DNA of 64,000 nucleotides from Stutzerimonas kunmingensis (GCF_021432085.1 NZ_CP090366.1:3658001-3722000); one strand, 5' to 3'; counted from the stretch's first letter, positions 39,655 to 51,166 are shown. Program-made: numbers and translations. The notes: a model not told the origin generated them from the letters alone.

Positions 39655-40116
39655 TTACAACCAGCGGCGCACCCGTCCACAGTACGCCAGATAGTCGTCG
39701 CCAAACAGCTGGGTCAGCAAGCGCTCCTCGTGCACGATCACGGCGCGCTGCATGGTGAAGATCAGGGCGGGCAGCAACAGCCAGGGCCACAGCGTGCCCC
39801 AGAGCAACGCGATGCCACAGTAGATCAGGCTGTCGGCCAGATAGATCGGGTTGCGCGAGAAACCGAACGGCCCCTCTTCCAGCAGCTTCGCGGGCTTGCC
39901 ATAGGGATTGACCGTGGTCCTGCGCCAGAGCATCAGCAAGCCGGCCCAGAGCATCAGCAACACGCCCGCGTCGATCAGCCCCCAGCCCAGGTAGTGAGTC
40001 CAGAGATTGCGCGGCAAGGCGATCGGCAACACCGACTCCAGCAGCCAGGCTGCCGCGAGAAACAGCAGATAGATGACCGGTGGCGGCAGGATCACACCCG
40101 TGGCGCGCTTGAACAT
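39655..40116 (-). CDS. isoprenylcysteine carboxyl methyltransferase-family membrane protein
   Basis: A 153-aa protein with four membrane segments and the ICMT/PEMT-type signature TTVNPYGKPAKLLEEGPFGFSRNPIYLADSLIYCG, followed by EERLLTQLFGDDYLAYCGRVRRWL. Members are SAM-dependent methyltransferases of lipids or small substrates; bacterial substrates are mostly unknown. ATG 40116 is preceded by GGAG. It lies between mapZ and glyA on the minus strand. Confidence 0.82.
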   Translation of the reverse strand: MFKRATGVILPPPVIYLLFLAAAWLLESVLPIALPRNLWTHYLGWGLIDAGVLLMLWAGLLMLWRRTTVNPYGKPAKLLEEGPFGFSRNPIYLADSLIYCGIALLWGTLWPWLLLPALIFTMQRAVIVHEERLLTQLFGDDYLAYCGRVRRWL

Positions 40117-40207
40117 GAGTCGGACTCCGGAGGAACAGGACACGGCAGTCTAGCGCGCCGCAATCGCCAGGGATCAGGAAGATGTGTCGCGACAACCGCC
40201 AGACAGC

Positions 40208-40231
40208 AAAAAACCCGCTTTCGCGGGCTTT
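40208..40231 (-). terminator. terminator of glyA
   Basis: On the minus strand AAAGCCCGC-GAAA-GCGGGTTT followed by TTT. Starts about 20 bases after the glyA stop. Confidence 0.88.
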
Positions 40232-40251
40232 CGATGCAGCGATGTAACGTC

Positions 40252-41505
<1,254 letters not shown>

Positions 41506-42168
41506 GGCAGTCCTCTGAGATCAGCTGGCGGTATAAAAGAGAGGCGCGGATTCTACCTCATCCGACCGGTTGCGGGTATGAGCGATAGTCATGCACAAGA
41601 TGAACAGCTGCCGCTTCCGAAGCCGCGACGGCGCACTGTCGCGGTTTGCCCTGACCGGTGCATTCGGGTAGCTTTGCGCCCTTTCCATGCCACCCCATTT
41701 TCGGCCCCCCACGGCCTGGGTCAGGCATCATTCACCACTGTCACGGGCATTCGTTTCCATGGCTCAATAAGATCATCTGCCCTATTAATTTTTAGTAATG
41801 TTTTGCGCTTCGCAGCCGAGCCCTCATAGCCACTGATCTCCAGCGTCACCAGCATTTCTTTTTTTCTCAATCCTGTGTCCGAGCAGAACTTTTAGTTAGC
41901 TTTTGCCTGTTTGGGTCAAATTCAGTCTCCAAAACTTAACTTTTGTATGTGTTCCTGCGACCGCTTCTTGCTAGGTATCGCCAGCCGATTTCCCGTTATG
42001 AGGCAGCAAATAAAGCTCTTCTTTACAGCAAGAGACACCTTACTTCTCAGGGCATCCACAAGCCTGGCTTCCGCGACCCCATTGGGGAACCTCTAGCTGT
42101 GCAGGTGAAGTGATGAGGGACGTCTAGGTTAGACTCGCGCTTTTGCATGCTTTTCTAGGAGCAGTAGC
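41506..42168. other. 663-base intergenic region, left edge of the accessory region
   Basis: Between divergent glyA and hsdM. The glyA-proximal 200 bases are GC-rich, and from about 41750 the sequence becomes AT-richer (CTATTAATTTTTAGTAATG and similar). No tRNA, integrase, attachment repeat or convincing gene was found. The open frames here are short, or are tails of frames antisense to glyA. hsdM starts with a GTG after TAGGAG at 42156-42161. Confidence 0.6.
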
Positions 42169-44145
42169 GTGAACACGGAAAACCATTCCCAGACGGCCGC
42201 CTTTCTCTGGTCCATTGCCGATCTGCTGCGCGGTGATTTCAAGCAGTCGCAGTACGGTCGCATCATCCTGCCGTTCACTCTGCTGCGGCGTATGGAGTGT
42301 GTGCTGGAGCCGACGAAGGAAGCGGTGATCCGTGAGTCCTATGCGCAGGAAGGCCGGCCTGATCTGGTACGGGAGCGCCTGCTGCTGCGCGCATCCGGTC
42401 AGCAGTTCTTCAATGCCTCCAAGCTGACCCTGGGCACGCTGTCCGATACCCAGACCGCTGCCGACCTCATGAGCTACGTGCAGTCCTTCAGCAAGGATGC
42501 CCGCGAGATCTTCGAGCACTTCCACTTTGAGGACTTCGTACAGCAGCTCGCCGCCGCCAACCTGCTGTATCAGGTGGTGCAGCGCTTTGCCGCCACCGAC
42601 CTGAGCCCCGAGCGCATCAGCAACTTCGGCATGGGCATCATCTTCGAAGAGCTGATCCGCAAGTTCGCGGAAAGCTCCAACGAAACCGCCGGGGAGCACT
42701 TCACCCCGCGCGATATCGTGCACCTGACCACCTCGCTGGTGATCACCGGGCAGGACGACAAGCTCAAGCCCAACAGCATCGTGACCATCTACGACCCGAC
42801 GGCCGGCACCGGCGGCTTCCTCTCCGAGGGCGACGAGTACATCCAGTCCATCAGCCAGCAGGTCACCGTGTCGCTGCATGGCCAGGAGCTGAACCCCGAG
42901 TCCTACGCCATCTGCAAGGCGGACATGCTGATCAAGGGCCAGGACGTCACCAACATCAAGCTGGGCAACACCCTGTCCGACGACCAACTGGCCAACAACC
43001 GCTTTGACTTCATGCTCAGCAACCCGCCGTTCGGCGTGGAGTGGAAGAAGGTTCAGAAGCAGATCACCGACGAGCACAGCGAAAAGGGCTTCAACGGCCG
43101 CTTCGGCCCCGGCCTGCCGCGTGTGTCCGATGGCTCGCTGCTGTTCCTGCTGCACCTGGTCAGCAAGATGCGTGACCCGCGTGAAGGTGGCTCGCGCATC
43201 GGCATCATCCTCAACGGCTCGCCGCTGTTTACCGGCGGCGCCGGTTCGGGTGAGTCGGAGATTCGCCGCTACCTGCTGCAGAACGATCTGGTCGAAGCCA
43301 TCATCGCCCTGCCCACCGACATGTTCTACAACACCGGCATCGCCACCTATGTGTGGGTGCTGAGCAACCACAAGGCCGCCGTGCGCCAGGGCAAGGTGCA
43401 GTTGATCGATGGCAGCCAGCACTTTGCCAAGATGCGCAAGTCGCTGGGCAGCAAGCGCCAGTACATTACCGAGGAGCAGATCAGTGATCTGGTGCGCCTG
43501 TATGGCCGCTTCGAGGAAACCCCGCAGAGCAAAATCTTCCCCGTCGAAGCCTTCGGCTACCGGCGCATCACCGTCGAGCGTCCGCTGCGCCTGAACTTCC
43601 AGGTAAGCCCGGAGCGCATCGAAAAGGTGCAGGAAGAAAAGGCCATCGAGAAGATGGAAGCGCCGGCCCGCCAGCGCCTGGTCGGAGCCTTGCAGTCCAT
43701 GGACGCCAGCGTGCTGCACCGCAACCGCGAGCAATTCAGCAAGCTGCTGAAAAAGACGCTCAACGCCCACGACGTATTCCCCAGCACGCCCGAGCTGAAG
43801 GCCATCCTCAACGCCCTGAGCGAGCGCGACCCCGAGGCGGATATCTGCACCGCCAAGGGCCAGCCCGAGGCCGACACTGGCCTGCGCGACAACGAGAACG
43901 TGCCATTGGGCGAGTCGGTGTATGGCTACTTCGAGCGCGAAGTAAAACCCCACGTGCCGGATGCCTGGATCGACGAGAGCAAAACGGATGCGCAGGACGG
44001 CGAAGTGGGCATCGTCGGCTTCGAGATTCCCTTCAATCGTCATTTCTACGTGTTCCAGCCGCCGCGCCCGCTGGAAGAGATCGACCGCGACCTGAAAGCC
44101 TGTACCGACCGCATCAAGCAGATGATCGAGGGGCTGTCGGCATGA
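42169..44145 (+). CDS. hsdM: type I restriction-modification system, methyltransferase subunit
   Basis: A 658-aa N6-adenine methyltransferase. The HsdM N-terminal helical domain opens [37 protein letters not shown]-binding motif I is DPTAGTGGF (about 209-217) and catalytic motif IV is SNPPFG (NPPF at 285-288). The C-terminal region ([20 protein letters not shown]) interacts with HsdS. The GTG start has TAGGAG upstream. It overlaps hsdS by ATGA. Both M and S look intact, so the site-specific methylase should be functional. Confidence 0.95.
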   Translation: MNTENHSQTAAFLWSIADLLRGDFKQSQYGRIILPFTLLRRMECVLEPTKEAVIRESYAQEGRPDLVRERLLLRASGQQFFNASKLTLGTLSDTQTAADLMSYVQSFSKDAREIFEHFHFEDFVQQLAAANLLYQVVQRFAATDLSPERISNFGMGIIFEELIRKFAESSNETAGEHFTPRDIVHLTTSLVITGQDDKLKPNSIVTIYDPTAGTGGFLSEGDEYIQSISQQVTVSLHGQELNPESYAICKADMLIKGQDVTNIKLGNTLSDDQLANNRFDFMLSNPPFGVEWKKVQKQITDEHSEKGFNGRFGPGLPRVSDGSLLFLLHLVSKMRDPREGGSRIGIILNGSPLFTGGAGSGESEIRRYLLQNDLVEAIIALPTDMFYNTGIATYVWVLSNHKAAVRQGKVQLIDGSQHFAKMRKSLGSKRQYITEEQISDLVRLYGRFEETPQSKIFPVEAFGYRRITVERPLRLNFQVSPERIEKVQEEKAIEKMEAPARQRLVGALQSMDASVLHRNREQFSKLLKKTLNAHDVFPSTPELKAILNALSERDPEADICTAKGQPEADTGLRDNENVPLGESVYGYFEREVKPHVPDAWIDESKTDAQDGEVGIVGFEIPFNRHFYVFQPPRPLEEIDRDLKACTDRIKQMIEGLSA

Positions 44146-45626
44146 CAAATTTGTCGGGAGCAAATTTGAACAACGGCGCAGCCGTTAGCCCGCAGGGCGA
44201 GGGCATGGATAGCCCGAGTACGTTTCCGAAGTATCCGGCGTACAAGGATTCAAGGGTGCCTTGGATCGGTGAAGTCCCAGTAACCTGGGAGGTAAAACCG
44301 TTCAAGTGGTTGCTCGACAATAACGACGGCGGTGTTTGGGGAGATGACCCCACGGGCGAAGGTGACACTTTAGTTTTGCGTTCTACGGATCAAACCGTAG
44401 ACGGAAACTGGAAGCTTACCGACCCCGCTCCACGGAAGCTTAGCGCCAAGGAAAAAACTAGTGCGCTTCTTATTGAGGGCGATTTGGTAGTAACGAAGTC
44501 CAGCGGAAGCTCCTTGCACATTGGCAAAACGACTCTGGTAACGGCTGATATCGCTAAACAGGGCTGCTGCTTTGGAAATTTCATGCAGAGGTTGAGGGTC
44601 AATTCAAGCTTCACCCCGAAACTAGCTTGGTATGTCATGAACAATGAACTGGCTAGAGCTCAACTGGACTTGCTTTCAAACTCGACAACTGGGCTTGCCA
44701 ACTTAAACGGAACCTTGATTGGCGAAATCCTTTTACCTGTTTCAACTGTTGCCGAACAAGCCCAAATCACCCGTTTCCTCGACCACGAAACCGCCCGCAT
44801 CGACGCGCTGATCGAAGAGCAGCAGCGCCTGATCGACCTCCTCAATGAAAAGCGCCAGGCCGTGATCTCCCATGCCGTTACCAAAGGCCTTGATCCGACG
44901 GTGCCGATGAAAGACTCGGGCGTGGAGTGGCTGGGCGAGGTGCCGGCGCATTGGGATGTATGCCAAGTGCGACACTTGATGGTAGGTGACACTCGTAATG
45001 GCCTATATAAGCCTGAAGGAGAAAAAGACCCTGACGGGGTGGGTTTTGTCCAGATGGGCGAGGCTTTTAGAGATCGTATTTTTCAAGGTGGAGTTAAAGA
45101 TCGCGTACAAGCCTCCAATACGGAATTAAAGAATTGGGGCTTGGAAGAGGGGGACTTACTTTTCGCACGACGCTCAATTGTTCTCGAAGGCTCAGGCCGC
45201 TGTACCAGGGTAGGCTCGCTCAATGAGCCGCATCTTTTCGAGTCGTCAATGATCAGGATTAGATTGGATTTAAATAGAGTCAGCCCTGAGTATCTCCACC
45301 TCATGTTCGACTCGATTGGCATGCGTGCGCAAGTTCTATCCACAACTAAGACAGTCACAATAAGCGGCATAGACAGCGGTCAACTCAAAGGGCTTCGCTT
45401 GGCTGTTCCAGCGAAATCCGAGCAGGAAAATATTGCTGCCTATCTGTTATCCCGGATTGAAGCGTTTGATGATGCTGAACGGGCTGCCATGGAAACGACC
45501 TTACTCCTCCAAGAGCGCCGCTCCGCCCTAATCTCCGCCGCCGTCACCGGCAAAATCGACGTGCGCGACTGGCAGCCAACGGCCAGCACCCAAGCCCCCG
45601 AATTAGCAGTAGCAGAGGCCGTATAA
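44142..45626 (+). CDS. hsdS: type I restriction-modification system, specificity subunit
   Basis: A 494-aa HsdS with two target-recognition domains (about 25-205 and 265-430). They are separated by a central conserved coiled-coil spacer ([19 protein letters not shown], about 205-250) and followed by a similar C-terminal one ([17 protein letters not shown]). The recognition domains are clearly AT-richer than hsdM and hsdR, as expected for exchangeable domains. Near the start an extra segment ([23 protein letters not shown]) precedes the usual [13 protein letters not shown]. Recognised site cannot be predicted. Confidence 0.93.
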   Translation: MTNLSGANLNNGAAVSPQGEGMDSPSTFPKYPAYKDSRVPWIGEVPVTWEVKPFKWLLDNNDGGVWGDDPTGEGDTLVLRSTDQTVDGNWKLTDPAPRKLSAKEKTSALLIEGDLVVTKSSGSSLHIGKTTLVTADIAKQGCCFGNFMQRLRVNSSFTPKLAWYVMNNELARAQLDLLSNSTTGLANLNGTLIGEILLPVSTVAEQAQITRFLDHETARIDALIEEQQRLIDLLNEKRQAVISHAVTKGLDPTVPMKDSGVEWLGEVPAHWDVCQVRHLMVGDTRNGLYKPEGEKDPDGVGFVQMGEAFRDRIFQGGVKDRVQASNTELKNWGLEEGDLLFARRSIVLEGSGRCTRVGSLNEPHLFESSMIRIRLDLNRVSPEYLHLMFDSIGMRAQVLSTTKTVTISGIDSGQLKGLRLAVPAKSEQENIAAYLLSRIEAFDDAERAAMETTLLLQERRSALISAAVTGKIDVRDWQPTASTQAPELAVAEAV

Positions 45627-48600
45627 ATGGCGGACAGCAAGGAAGCCCAGTTCCAGCAGGACATCATCACCGCCATGGTCGCCCAGGGTTGGCTCACTGG
45701 CCCTGCCAGCGGCTATGACCGGCGCACGGCGCTGTATACCGAGGACTTTCTCGGTTACTTCAAGGAGGCCTGGCCGGAGCGTTGGGACAAGTTCGCCAAG
45801 GCCAACCCGAACAACCCGGACGAGGTGCTAGTACAGAAGCTGGTGCGCGAGCTGGAGCAGAGCGGCACGCTGGACGTGCTGCGCCACGGCTTCAAGCTGC
45901 CGGCGGTGAAGGTCGAGCTGTGCAGCTTCAAGCCCGACCACGGCATGAACCCGGACACCCTCAAGCGCTACGGGTGCAACCGCCTGCGCGTGGTGCCGGA
46001 GGTGTCCTACTCGCCCCATGCGCGTGAGGCCGGCAGCAGCGGGCAGAGCTACAACCCACGGCTGGATCTGGTGCTGTTCGTCAACGGCATCCCTACCGCC
46101 ACGCTGGAGCTGAAAAGCGAGTTCAAGCAGTCGGTCGAAAACGCCAAGCGCCAGTATCGCTACGACCGCCCGGTGAAAGACCCGCTTACACGCAAGCCCG
46201 AGCCGCTGCTGACCTTCAAGCGCGGCGCGCTGGTGCATTTCGCGGTGGGCCAGGGCGAGGTGGCGATGACCACGCAACTGGCCGGCAAGGACACCTTTTT
46301 CCTGCCGTTCAACCTCGGCAGCCTCGACGGCGGCGCCGGCAACCCGCCGGCGCCGAATGACAGCCAGTACGCCACCAGCTACCTGTGGCAGCAGCTGTTC
46401 CAGCCGGATGCCTGGCTGAAGGTGCTCGGGCGCTTTTTGCACCTGCAGAAGAGCGTGAAGGAGAATGCCGACGGCAAGCGCGTCAGCAAGGAAACCCTGA
46501 TCTTCCCGCGTTACCATCAGTGGAATGTGGTCAATCAACTGATCGACACCACCCGCGCGGAAGGGCCGGGCAAGCGTTACCTGATCCAGCACAGCGCCGG
46601 CTCCGGCAAGTCCAACTCGATTGCCTGGACGGCGCATCAGCTGGCCTCGCTCTACGACGGCGAAGGCCAGCGGCTGTTCAACTCGGTGATCGTGATTACC
46701 GACCGCACCGTGCTGGACAAGCAGCTGCAGGACACCATCTACCAGTTCGAGCATGCCCAGGGCGTGGTCAAGTGCATCACCCGCGACATCGGCAACCAGA
46801 GCAAGTCCGAGCAGCTGGCCGAGGCGCTGGCCGAGCAGACGCGCATCATCATCGTCACCATCCAGACCTTCCCGGCGCTGTTCGATGCGCTGGACAAGTA
46901 CCCCAAGCTGGCCAGCGGGCGCTATGCGGTGATCGCCGACGAGGCGCATTCCTCGCAGACCGGCTCATCGGCCAGCAAGCTCAAGCAGATTCTCGGCAGC
47001 GATGCTCCGGATGCTGAAGAGATCAGCGCCGAAGAGCTGCTGGACGCCGCCGTGGCCGCCCGCGCGCCCAACGAGCGCATCAGCTACTACGCCTTTACCG
47101 CCACGCCCAAGGCCAAGACCCTGGAGCTGTTCGGTCGGCGGGCCAATCCGGCATTGCCGGCGAGCGCCGACAACAAGCCCGAGGCGTTCCACCTGTACTC
47201 CATGCGCCAGGCCATCGAGGAGGGCTTCATCCTCGACGTGCTGCAGAACTACACCACCTACAGCACCGCCTGGAAGATCGCCCACCCGGACGGCGACGAC
47301 GAGGAAGTGGACTCGAAGAAGGCGCGCATGAAGCTGGCGCGCTGGGTGCGCCTGCACCCGTACAACATCAGCCAGAAGGTGGAGGTGATCGTCGAGCACT
47401 TCCGCGCCAATATCCGCCACCTGCTGGGCGGCCAGGCTAAGGCCATGGTGGTCACCAGCAGCCGGCAGGAGGCGGTGCGCTACCAGCTGGCGGTGCAGGC
47501 CTATGTGAAGCAGATGGGTTACGGCGATGTGCACCCGCTGGTGGCCTTCTCCGGCAGTGTATTGCCCGACGGGGTGATCCCCGAAGAGGTGACCGAAAGC
47601 AGCAGCCTGCTTAACCCCGGCCTGAACGGGCGTGACCTGGCACAAGCCTTCGACACCCAGGACTTCAACGTGATGATCGCCGCCAACAAGTACCAGACCG
47701 GCTTCGATCAGCCCAAGCTGTGCGCCATGTACGTGGACAAGAAGCTGCAGGGCGTGGACTGCGTGCAAACCCTGTCGCGCCTGAACCGCACCTTCGGCGA
47801 CAGCAAGCCGACCTTCATCCTCGACTTCTTCAACGACGCCCAGGACATTCTCGACGCCTTCCTGCCGTACTACACCAAGGCCGAGCTGACCGATGTGACC
47901 GACCCGCAGCTCATCTATGACCTGCAGAAGAAACTGGATGCCGAGGGCATTTACCACTGGGAGGAGGTAACCGCGTTCGCGCTGGCTTTCTTCGATCCTA
48001 AGGCGGCGGCCAGCAAGCTCAGTTACTACTGTGCGCCGGCCAAGGAACGCTTTGCCAAGCGCTACAAGCTGGCCCAGGAATCACGCCAGCATGCGCTGGA
48101 CTTCAAACGTACCGCCGAACAGAACGGCGACAGCGCAGGCGTGAAGAAGGCCGAGGCGGCACTCAAGGAAGCCGGCGAGCAGGTGGATCAGCTCGACCTG
48201 TTCAAGAAGAACCTGCAGAGCTTCGTGCGCCTCTACGAGTTCCTCTCGCAGATCGTTCCCTATGAGGATCGTGAGCTGGAGCAGCTGTGCGTGTACGCCA
48301 AGCACCTGCATCCGCTGCTGCGCGTGGATCGCCTCGATCAGACAGACGTGGACGTGGGCGAGCTGCAACTGACCCACTACCGCCTGACCAAGCGAGCCGA
48401 ACACCAGCTGCGCCTGAGCGAGGAGCAAGGCGACTACGGCCTCGATCCGGCTACAGGACTGGGCAGCGGCAAACCCCACGACCCGGAGAAGAAGCGGCTA
48501 TCGGAAATCATCGAGGCGCTCAACGATATCTTCGGCGCCGAGGTGAGCGATGAAGACCAGTTGCAGTTCCTCACCGGCATCGCCAACCGCATCAGCCGCC

Positions 48601-48830
48601 AGGAGGATGTGATGGCTCAGGTCAACAACCACTCGGTCGAACAGGTGATGCATGGCCTCTTCCCCAAGCGCGTGCTCGACACCGTGCTGGATGCCATGAC
48701 CGACAACGAAAAGATGTCGCTGGAAGTGCTGGATAACGAGACCAAGAGCCGTGCGTTTGCGTTGGTGATTTTGAAGATGCTGACGGCGGCTGGAGGTTTG
48801 GTGCAAGGTAATAGCGGCGCTGCTGTCTGA
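45627..48830 (+). CDS. hsdR: type I restriction-modification system, restriction subunit
   Basis: A 1067-aa motor-endonuclease that starts immediately after the hsdS stop. The N-terminal nuclease domain has the PD-(D/E)XK-type pattern RLDLVLFVNGIPTATLELKS (about 147-166). The SF2 translocase has Walker A HSAGSGKSNS (about 321-330), DEAH box ADEAHSSQ (about 437-444), TATPKA, a late QTGFDQPKL and LSRLNRTF. A C-terminal helical region follows. All core motifs are intact. Confidence 0.95.
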   Translation: MADSKEAQFQQDIITAMVAQGWLTGPASGYDRRTALYTEDFLGYFKEAWPERWDKFAKANPNNPDEVLVQKLVRELEQSGTLDVLRHGFKLPAVKVELCSFKPDHGMNPDTLKRYGCNRLRVVPEVSYSPHAREAGSSGQSYNPRLDLVLFVNGIPTATLELKSEFKQSVENAKRQYRYDRPVKDPLTRKPEPLLTFKRGALVHFAVGQGEVAMTTQLAGKDTFFLPFNLGSLDGGAGNPPAPNDSQYATSYLWQQLFQPDAWLKVLGRFLHLQKSVKENADGKRVSKETLIFPRYHQWNVVNQLIDTTRAEGPGKRYLIQHSAGSGKSNSIAWTAHQLASLYDGEGQRLFNSVIVITDRTVLDKQLQDTIYQFEHAQGVVKCITRDIGNQSKSEQLAEALAEQTRIIIVTIQTFPALFDALDKYPKLASGRYAVIADEAHSSQTGSSASKLKQILGSDAPDAEEISAEELLDAAVAARAPNERISYYAFTATPKAKTLELFGRRANPALPASADNKPEAFHLYSMRQAIEEGFILDVLQNYTTYSTAWKIAHPDGDDEEVDSKKARMKLARWVRLHPYNISQKVEVIVEHFRANIRHLLGGQAKAMVVTSSRQEAVRYQLAVQAYVKQMGYGDVHPLVAFSGSVLPDGVIPEEVTESSSLLNPGLNGRDLAQAFDTQDFNVMIAANKYQTGFDQPKLCAMYVDKKLQGVDCVQTLSRLNRTFGDSKPTFILDFFNDAQDILDAFLPYYTKAELTDVTDPQLIYDLQKKLDAEGIYHWEEVTAFALAFFDPKAAASKLSYYCAPAKERFAKRYKLAQESRQHALDFKRTAEQNGDSAGVKKAEAALKEAGEQVDQLDLFKKNLQSFVRLYEFLSQIVPYEDRELEQLCVYAKHLHPLLRVDRLDQTDVDVGELQLTHYRLTKRAEHQLRLSEEQGDYGLDPATGLGSGKPHDPEKKRLSEIIEALNDIFGAEVSDEDQLQFLTGIANRISRQEDVMAQVNNHSVEQVMHGLFPKRVLDTVLDAMTDNEKMSLEVLDNETKSRAFALVILKMLTAAGGLVQGNSGAAV

Positions 48831-48861
48831 CCTTCTTGAGCGCTGGCAATACTTGCTCTGG

Positions 48862-49083
48862 TTAGATTTCAGACGGCTTTGGCAGAAGGCTTGAAGGGTC
48901 GCAGGCGAGCTCGCCTGCGATGCGGTAGAGCTTCTCGACCGTGATGTTGACCTCACCACGCTCTATTCGGCCCATGTAGCTGCGGTCGATATTGCAGGCC
49001 AGCGCGAGTGCATCCTGGGAAATCCGGCAGACCTTCCTCTGCATTCGGATGCGTTCCCCTAACGCTTTCGCCAAGGTATCCAT
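48862..49083 (-). CDS. Xre-family transcriptional regulator (73 aa)
   Basis: A compact single-domain HTH protein: IRMQRKVCRISQDALALACNIDRSYMGRIERGEVNITVEKLYRIAGELACDPSSLLPK, the classic lambda-repressor-like HTH-3 fold. It is convergent with hsdR (31-base gap) and divergent from the wHTH/helicase operon, with a dyad and a strong promoter between. It therefore most likely controls that operon and itself; control of hsd is possible but less direct. Restriction-associated controller (C) proteins have this size and fold. Confidence 0.88.
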   Translation of the reverse strand: MDTLAKALGERIRMQRKVCRISQDALALACNIDRSYMGRIERGEVNITVEKLYRIAGELACDPSSLLPKPSEI

Positions 49084-49089
49084 GACCGT

Positions 49090-49105
49090 CTCAATTCCAC
49101 TTGAG
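49090..49105. promoter_or_regulatory. dyad CTCAA-N6-TTGAG, candidate operator
   Basis: Perfect 5-bp arms around six bases, directly at the start of the divergent Xre gene and about 17 bases before the -35 of the facing promoter. A candidate binding site for the adjacent Xre protein. Confidence 0.35.
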
Positions 49106-49122
49106 GCGGCACTATCGTGCGT

Positions 49123-49151
49123 TTGCGGACAAGCAGGCCACGGACTATAAT
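49123..49151 (+). promoter_or_regulatory. promoter of the wHTH/helicase operon
   Basis: TTGCGG, 17-base spacer, TATAAT (49146-49151). The -10 is a perfect consensus. Ends 36 bases before the ATG at 49188. Confidence 0.65.
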
Positions 49152-49187
49152 CCGCATTTCTTTCGCGCTAACCCTTCTGGTGCCTCA

Positions 49188-49775
49188 ATGAAATCGGCCT
49201 CGTTCATTTTCGACAGGCGCCTGTATGAGCTGCTTCAGGAGCAAGGCCGTACAACGTTCACCACACGTGAATTGCGGGATGCCTACGCCGAGCGTCTTGG
49301 AGAGGGCTTTTCTCTCAATGATGTTCGCCGCTACGTTTATGAACAGATCCGTCGCATGCTCCGGTTGGGCTGGCTTGTGCTTGATGAAGAGCGCCGGACA
49401 CGAGGGCAGGTTTACCACCTGAAAACGTTACCGGCTCGTGCTCAGCTTGAACTGATCGACGATGGGTTCGAGCTCCGTCTTATGGCGATGCGTGAAGCCG
49501 ATCAGGAGCGATCACTGGTTGAGCCGGATGTTGTTGTGGACAGCCCGGTACCTGATGCAGAGCAGCATCTGGAAACGCTCCTCAAGGAGATTCGGCTGGA
49601 TTTCCTTTCTGCGATGGGGGAAGCGGAGCGCTACAAGCAGCTCTTTGAAGATATGCCGCATCTGCGAGACAAGGTCGAAAGCGAATACCTGGATGCTCGG
49701 GACCGAAGTTCGCGCCTGATTGGGCATCTCCGGGCTGTCGAGAATACGCTCAGAACGCTCGCCGCTACTCGATGA
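49188..49775 (+). CDS. unknown protein with winged-helix-like N-terminus and coiled-coil C-terminus (195 aa)
   Basis: I do not recognise a named family. Residues 1-85 (SFIFDRRLYELLQEQGRTTF, TRELRDAYAERLG, LNDVRRYVYEQIRRMLRLG) look like a winged-helix domain with a basic recognition helix and a hairpin wing (LDEERRTRGQVYHLK). Residues 110-195 are heptad-like and charged (EQHLETLLKEIRLDFL, HLRDKVESEYLDARDRSS), suggesting a coiled coil. The frame continues upstream to 49101, but ATG 49188 fits the promoter. It overlaps the helicase by ATGA, so the two products are made together and may form a complex. A role as DNA- or helicase-binding adaptor is inference. Confidence 0.75.
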   Translation: MKSASFIFDRRLYELLQEQGRTTFTTRELRDAYAERLGEGFSLNDVRRYVYEQIRRMLRLGWLVLDEERRTRGQVYHLKTLPARAQLELIDDGFELRLMAMREADQERSLVEPDVVVDSPVPDAEQHLETLLKEIRLDFLSAMGEAERYKQLFEDMPHLRDKVESEYLDARDRSSRLIGHLRAVENTLRTLAATR

Positions 49776-51166
49776 CCTCCTCGCTGCGAGATTGGCAACG
49801 CCGCTGTATCAATACGGCGCTGAAACACTTCCTTTCCACGTCACATTTTTTCTGCCAAGCAACACCAGGCGCTGGCAAAACGCGCATGGCAGCAGAGCTG
49901 GCTCGCAACCTGCTGGATCAGGGCAGGATTGATCTTGTGCTCTGCTTTGCGCCGTCATGCCAGGTAGTGGATGGCTTCCGCTCGACATTCATGGAAGTGC
50001 TCGGCAGGCGTCTGGATGGTCAGCTCGGTGCGGTGGGCGCTGCGTACACCTATCAAGCCATGGATTACCGTGAAGAGGCGTTCTGGCAGCTCCTCGACGA
50101 CTACCGGGTCTTCGTTGTCTTTGACGAGATCCATCACTGTGCGGGTCATGATCCGCTGCTGAGCAACGCCTGGGGGCAGCAGATCCTCCAACGGGTTCAG
50201 GATCGCGCCGCATGCACGCTGGCTCTGTCCGGCACACCATGGCGCTCGGATGACCGGGCCATTGCCTTGGCTCGATACTCGTCGCCGGAAGGCCAGCTGA
50301 TTTGTGACTTTCGCTATGGATTAAAAGAGGCTATCGCTGATGGAGTTTGCCGCTCGCCCCGCATAGTCCTCCTCGACAATCAGCAGGTGAAGCTCACGGA
50401 GGAGTTGCAGGCTGAAAGTACCGTCAGACTTTTTCCCAGCATCGCTAAGCTCCTGGGAGAATCCCCCGTCACCTACGAAGAACTACTGCGTCACGACGAG
50501 GTGATCGATCAGTTGCTCATCTTGGGACGTGCCAAGCTGGACGTGCTTCGCCAGATCAAGCCAGATGCGGCTGGCTTGGTGGTATCTACCGATATCGAGC
50601 ACGCACGACAGATAGCCCATGCCTTGGAGGCCATGGGGGAAAGCTGTCAGATCGTCACCAACCGAACGCCGGATGCCCAGCAGCTAATCAATACGTTTAG
50701 GCACAGCGACTGCCGTTGGATCGTCGCAGTGGGGATGATCAGTGAGGGAACGGACATCCCCCGTCTGCAGGTGTGCTGCTACCTCAGTCGTATTCGTACT
50801 GAGCTGCACTATCGGCAAGTGCTGGGTCGGGTACTCAGGCGCAAGGATGGGTCAGATGATCAGGCTTGGTTATTCATGCTGGCTGAGCCGACGCTACGGC
50901 GTTTCGCCGAGCGAATTGCGGTTGATTTGCCGGACGATCTGGCGGTATTGAGTGTACAGGTGCCAGACCCTGCCTCGGGCTCTGCGATAGGGTGGTCAGG
51001 CCCTGGCTTCAATGAAAGCGAGCGAGCAGGCGGAGAACCGGATGGCGAGCAGGTTCATGATGCCAGCGTGGAAAATGTCGTATCCCTGGATGGGCTGGCA
51101 GATGGGCCGACCTATCAGGTCAGCTTTTCTCAACACTATCGGCAGCAACTATTGGCGTGCTATTAG
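49772..51166 (+). CDS. SF2 DEAD/DEAH-type helicase (SSL2/ResIII-like, 464 aa)
   Basis: A two-RecA-domain helicase without an added nuclease. Q-like start RDWQRRCINTAL; motif I ATPGAGKTRMA (about 30-40); motif II VVFDEIHHCAG (about 116-126, DEIH variant); motif III-like LSGTPWRSDD; motif V MISEGTDIPRL; motif VI RQVLGRVLRRKD. The C-terminal 70 residues are acidic and low in complexity, ending HYRQQLLACY. Closest to COG1061-type helicases (ResIII, UvsW-like). Translation is coupled to the preceding gene. With the Xre regulator and the hsd operon alongside, a defence function is plausible but unproven. Confidence 0.85.
   Translation: MTSSLRDWQRRCINTALKHFLSTSHFFCQATPGAGKTRMAAELARNLLDQGRIDLVLCFAPSCQVVDGFRSTFMEVLGRRLDGQLGAVGAAYTYQAMDYREEAFWQLLDDYRVFVVFDEIHHCAGHDPLLSNAWGQQILQRVQDRAACTLALSGTPWRSDDRAIALARYSSPEGQLICDFRYGLKEAIADGVCRSPRIVLLDNQQVKLTEELQAESTVRLFPSIAKLLGESPVTYEELLRHDEVIDQLLILGRAKLDVLRQIKPDAAGLVVSTDIEHARQIAHALEAMGESCQIVTNRTPDAQQLINTFRHSDCRWIVAVGMISEGTDIPRLQVCCYLSRIRTELHYRQVLGRVLRRKDGSDDQAWLFMLAEPTLRRFAERIAVDLPDDLAVLSVQVPDPASGSAIGWSGPGFNESERAGGEPDGEQVHDASVENVVSLDGLADGPTYQVSFSQHYRQQLLACY

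Noticed and set aside
42124..44163. 679-aa open frame on the minus strand
   Set aside because: Antisense to hsdM, which has all methyltransferase motifs. Long antisense frames are common in GC-rich genes with biased third positions.
45828..47957. two long minus-strand frames inside hsdR
   Set aside because: Antisense shadows of an intact hsdR.
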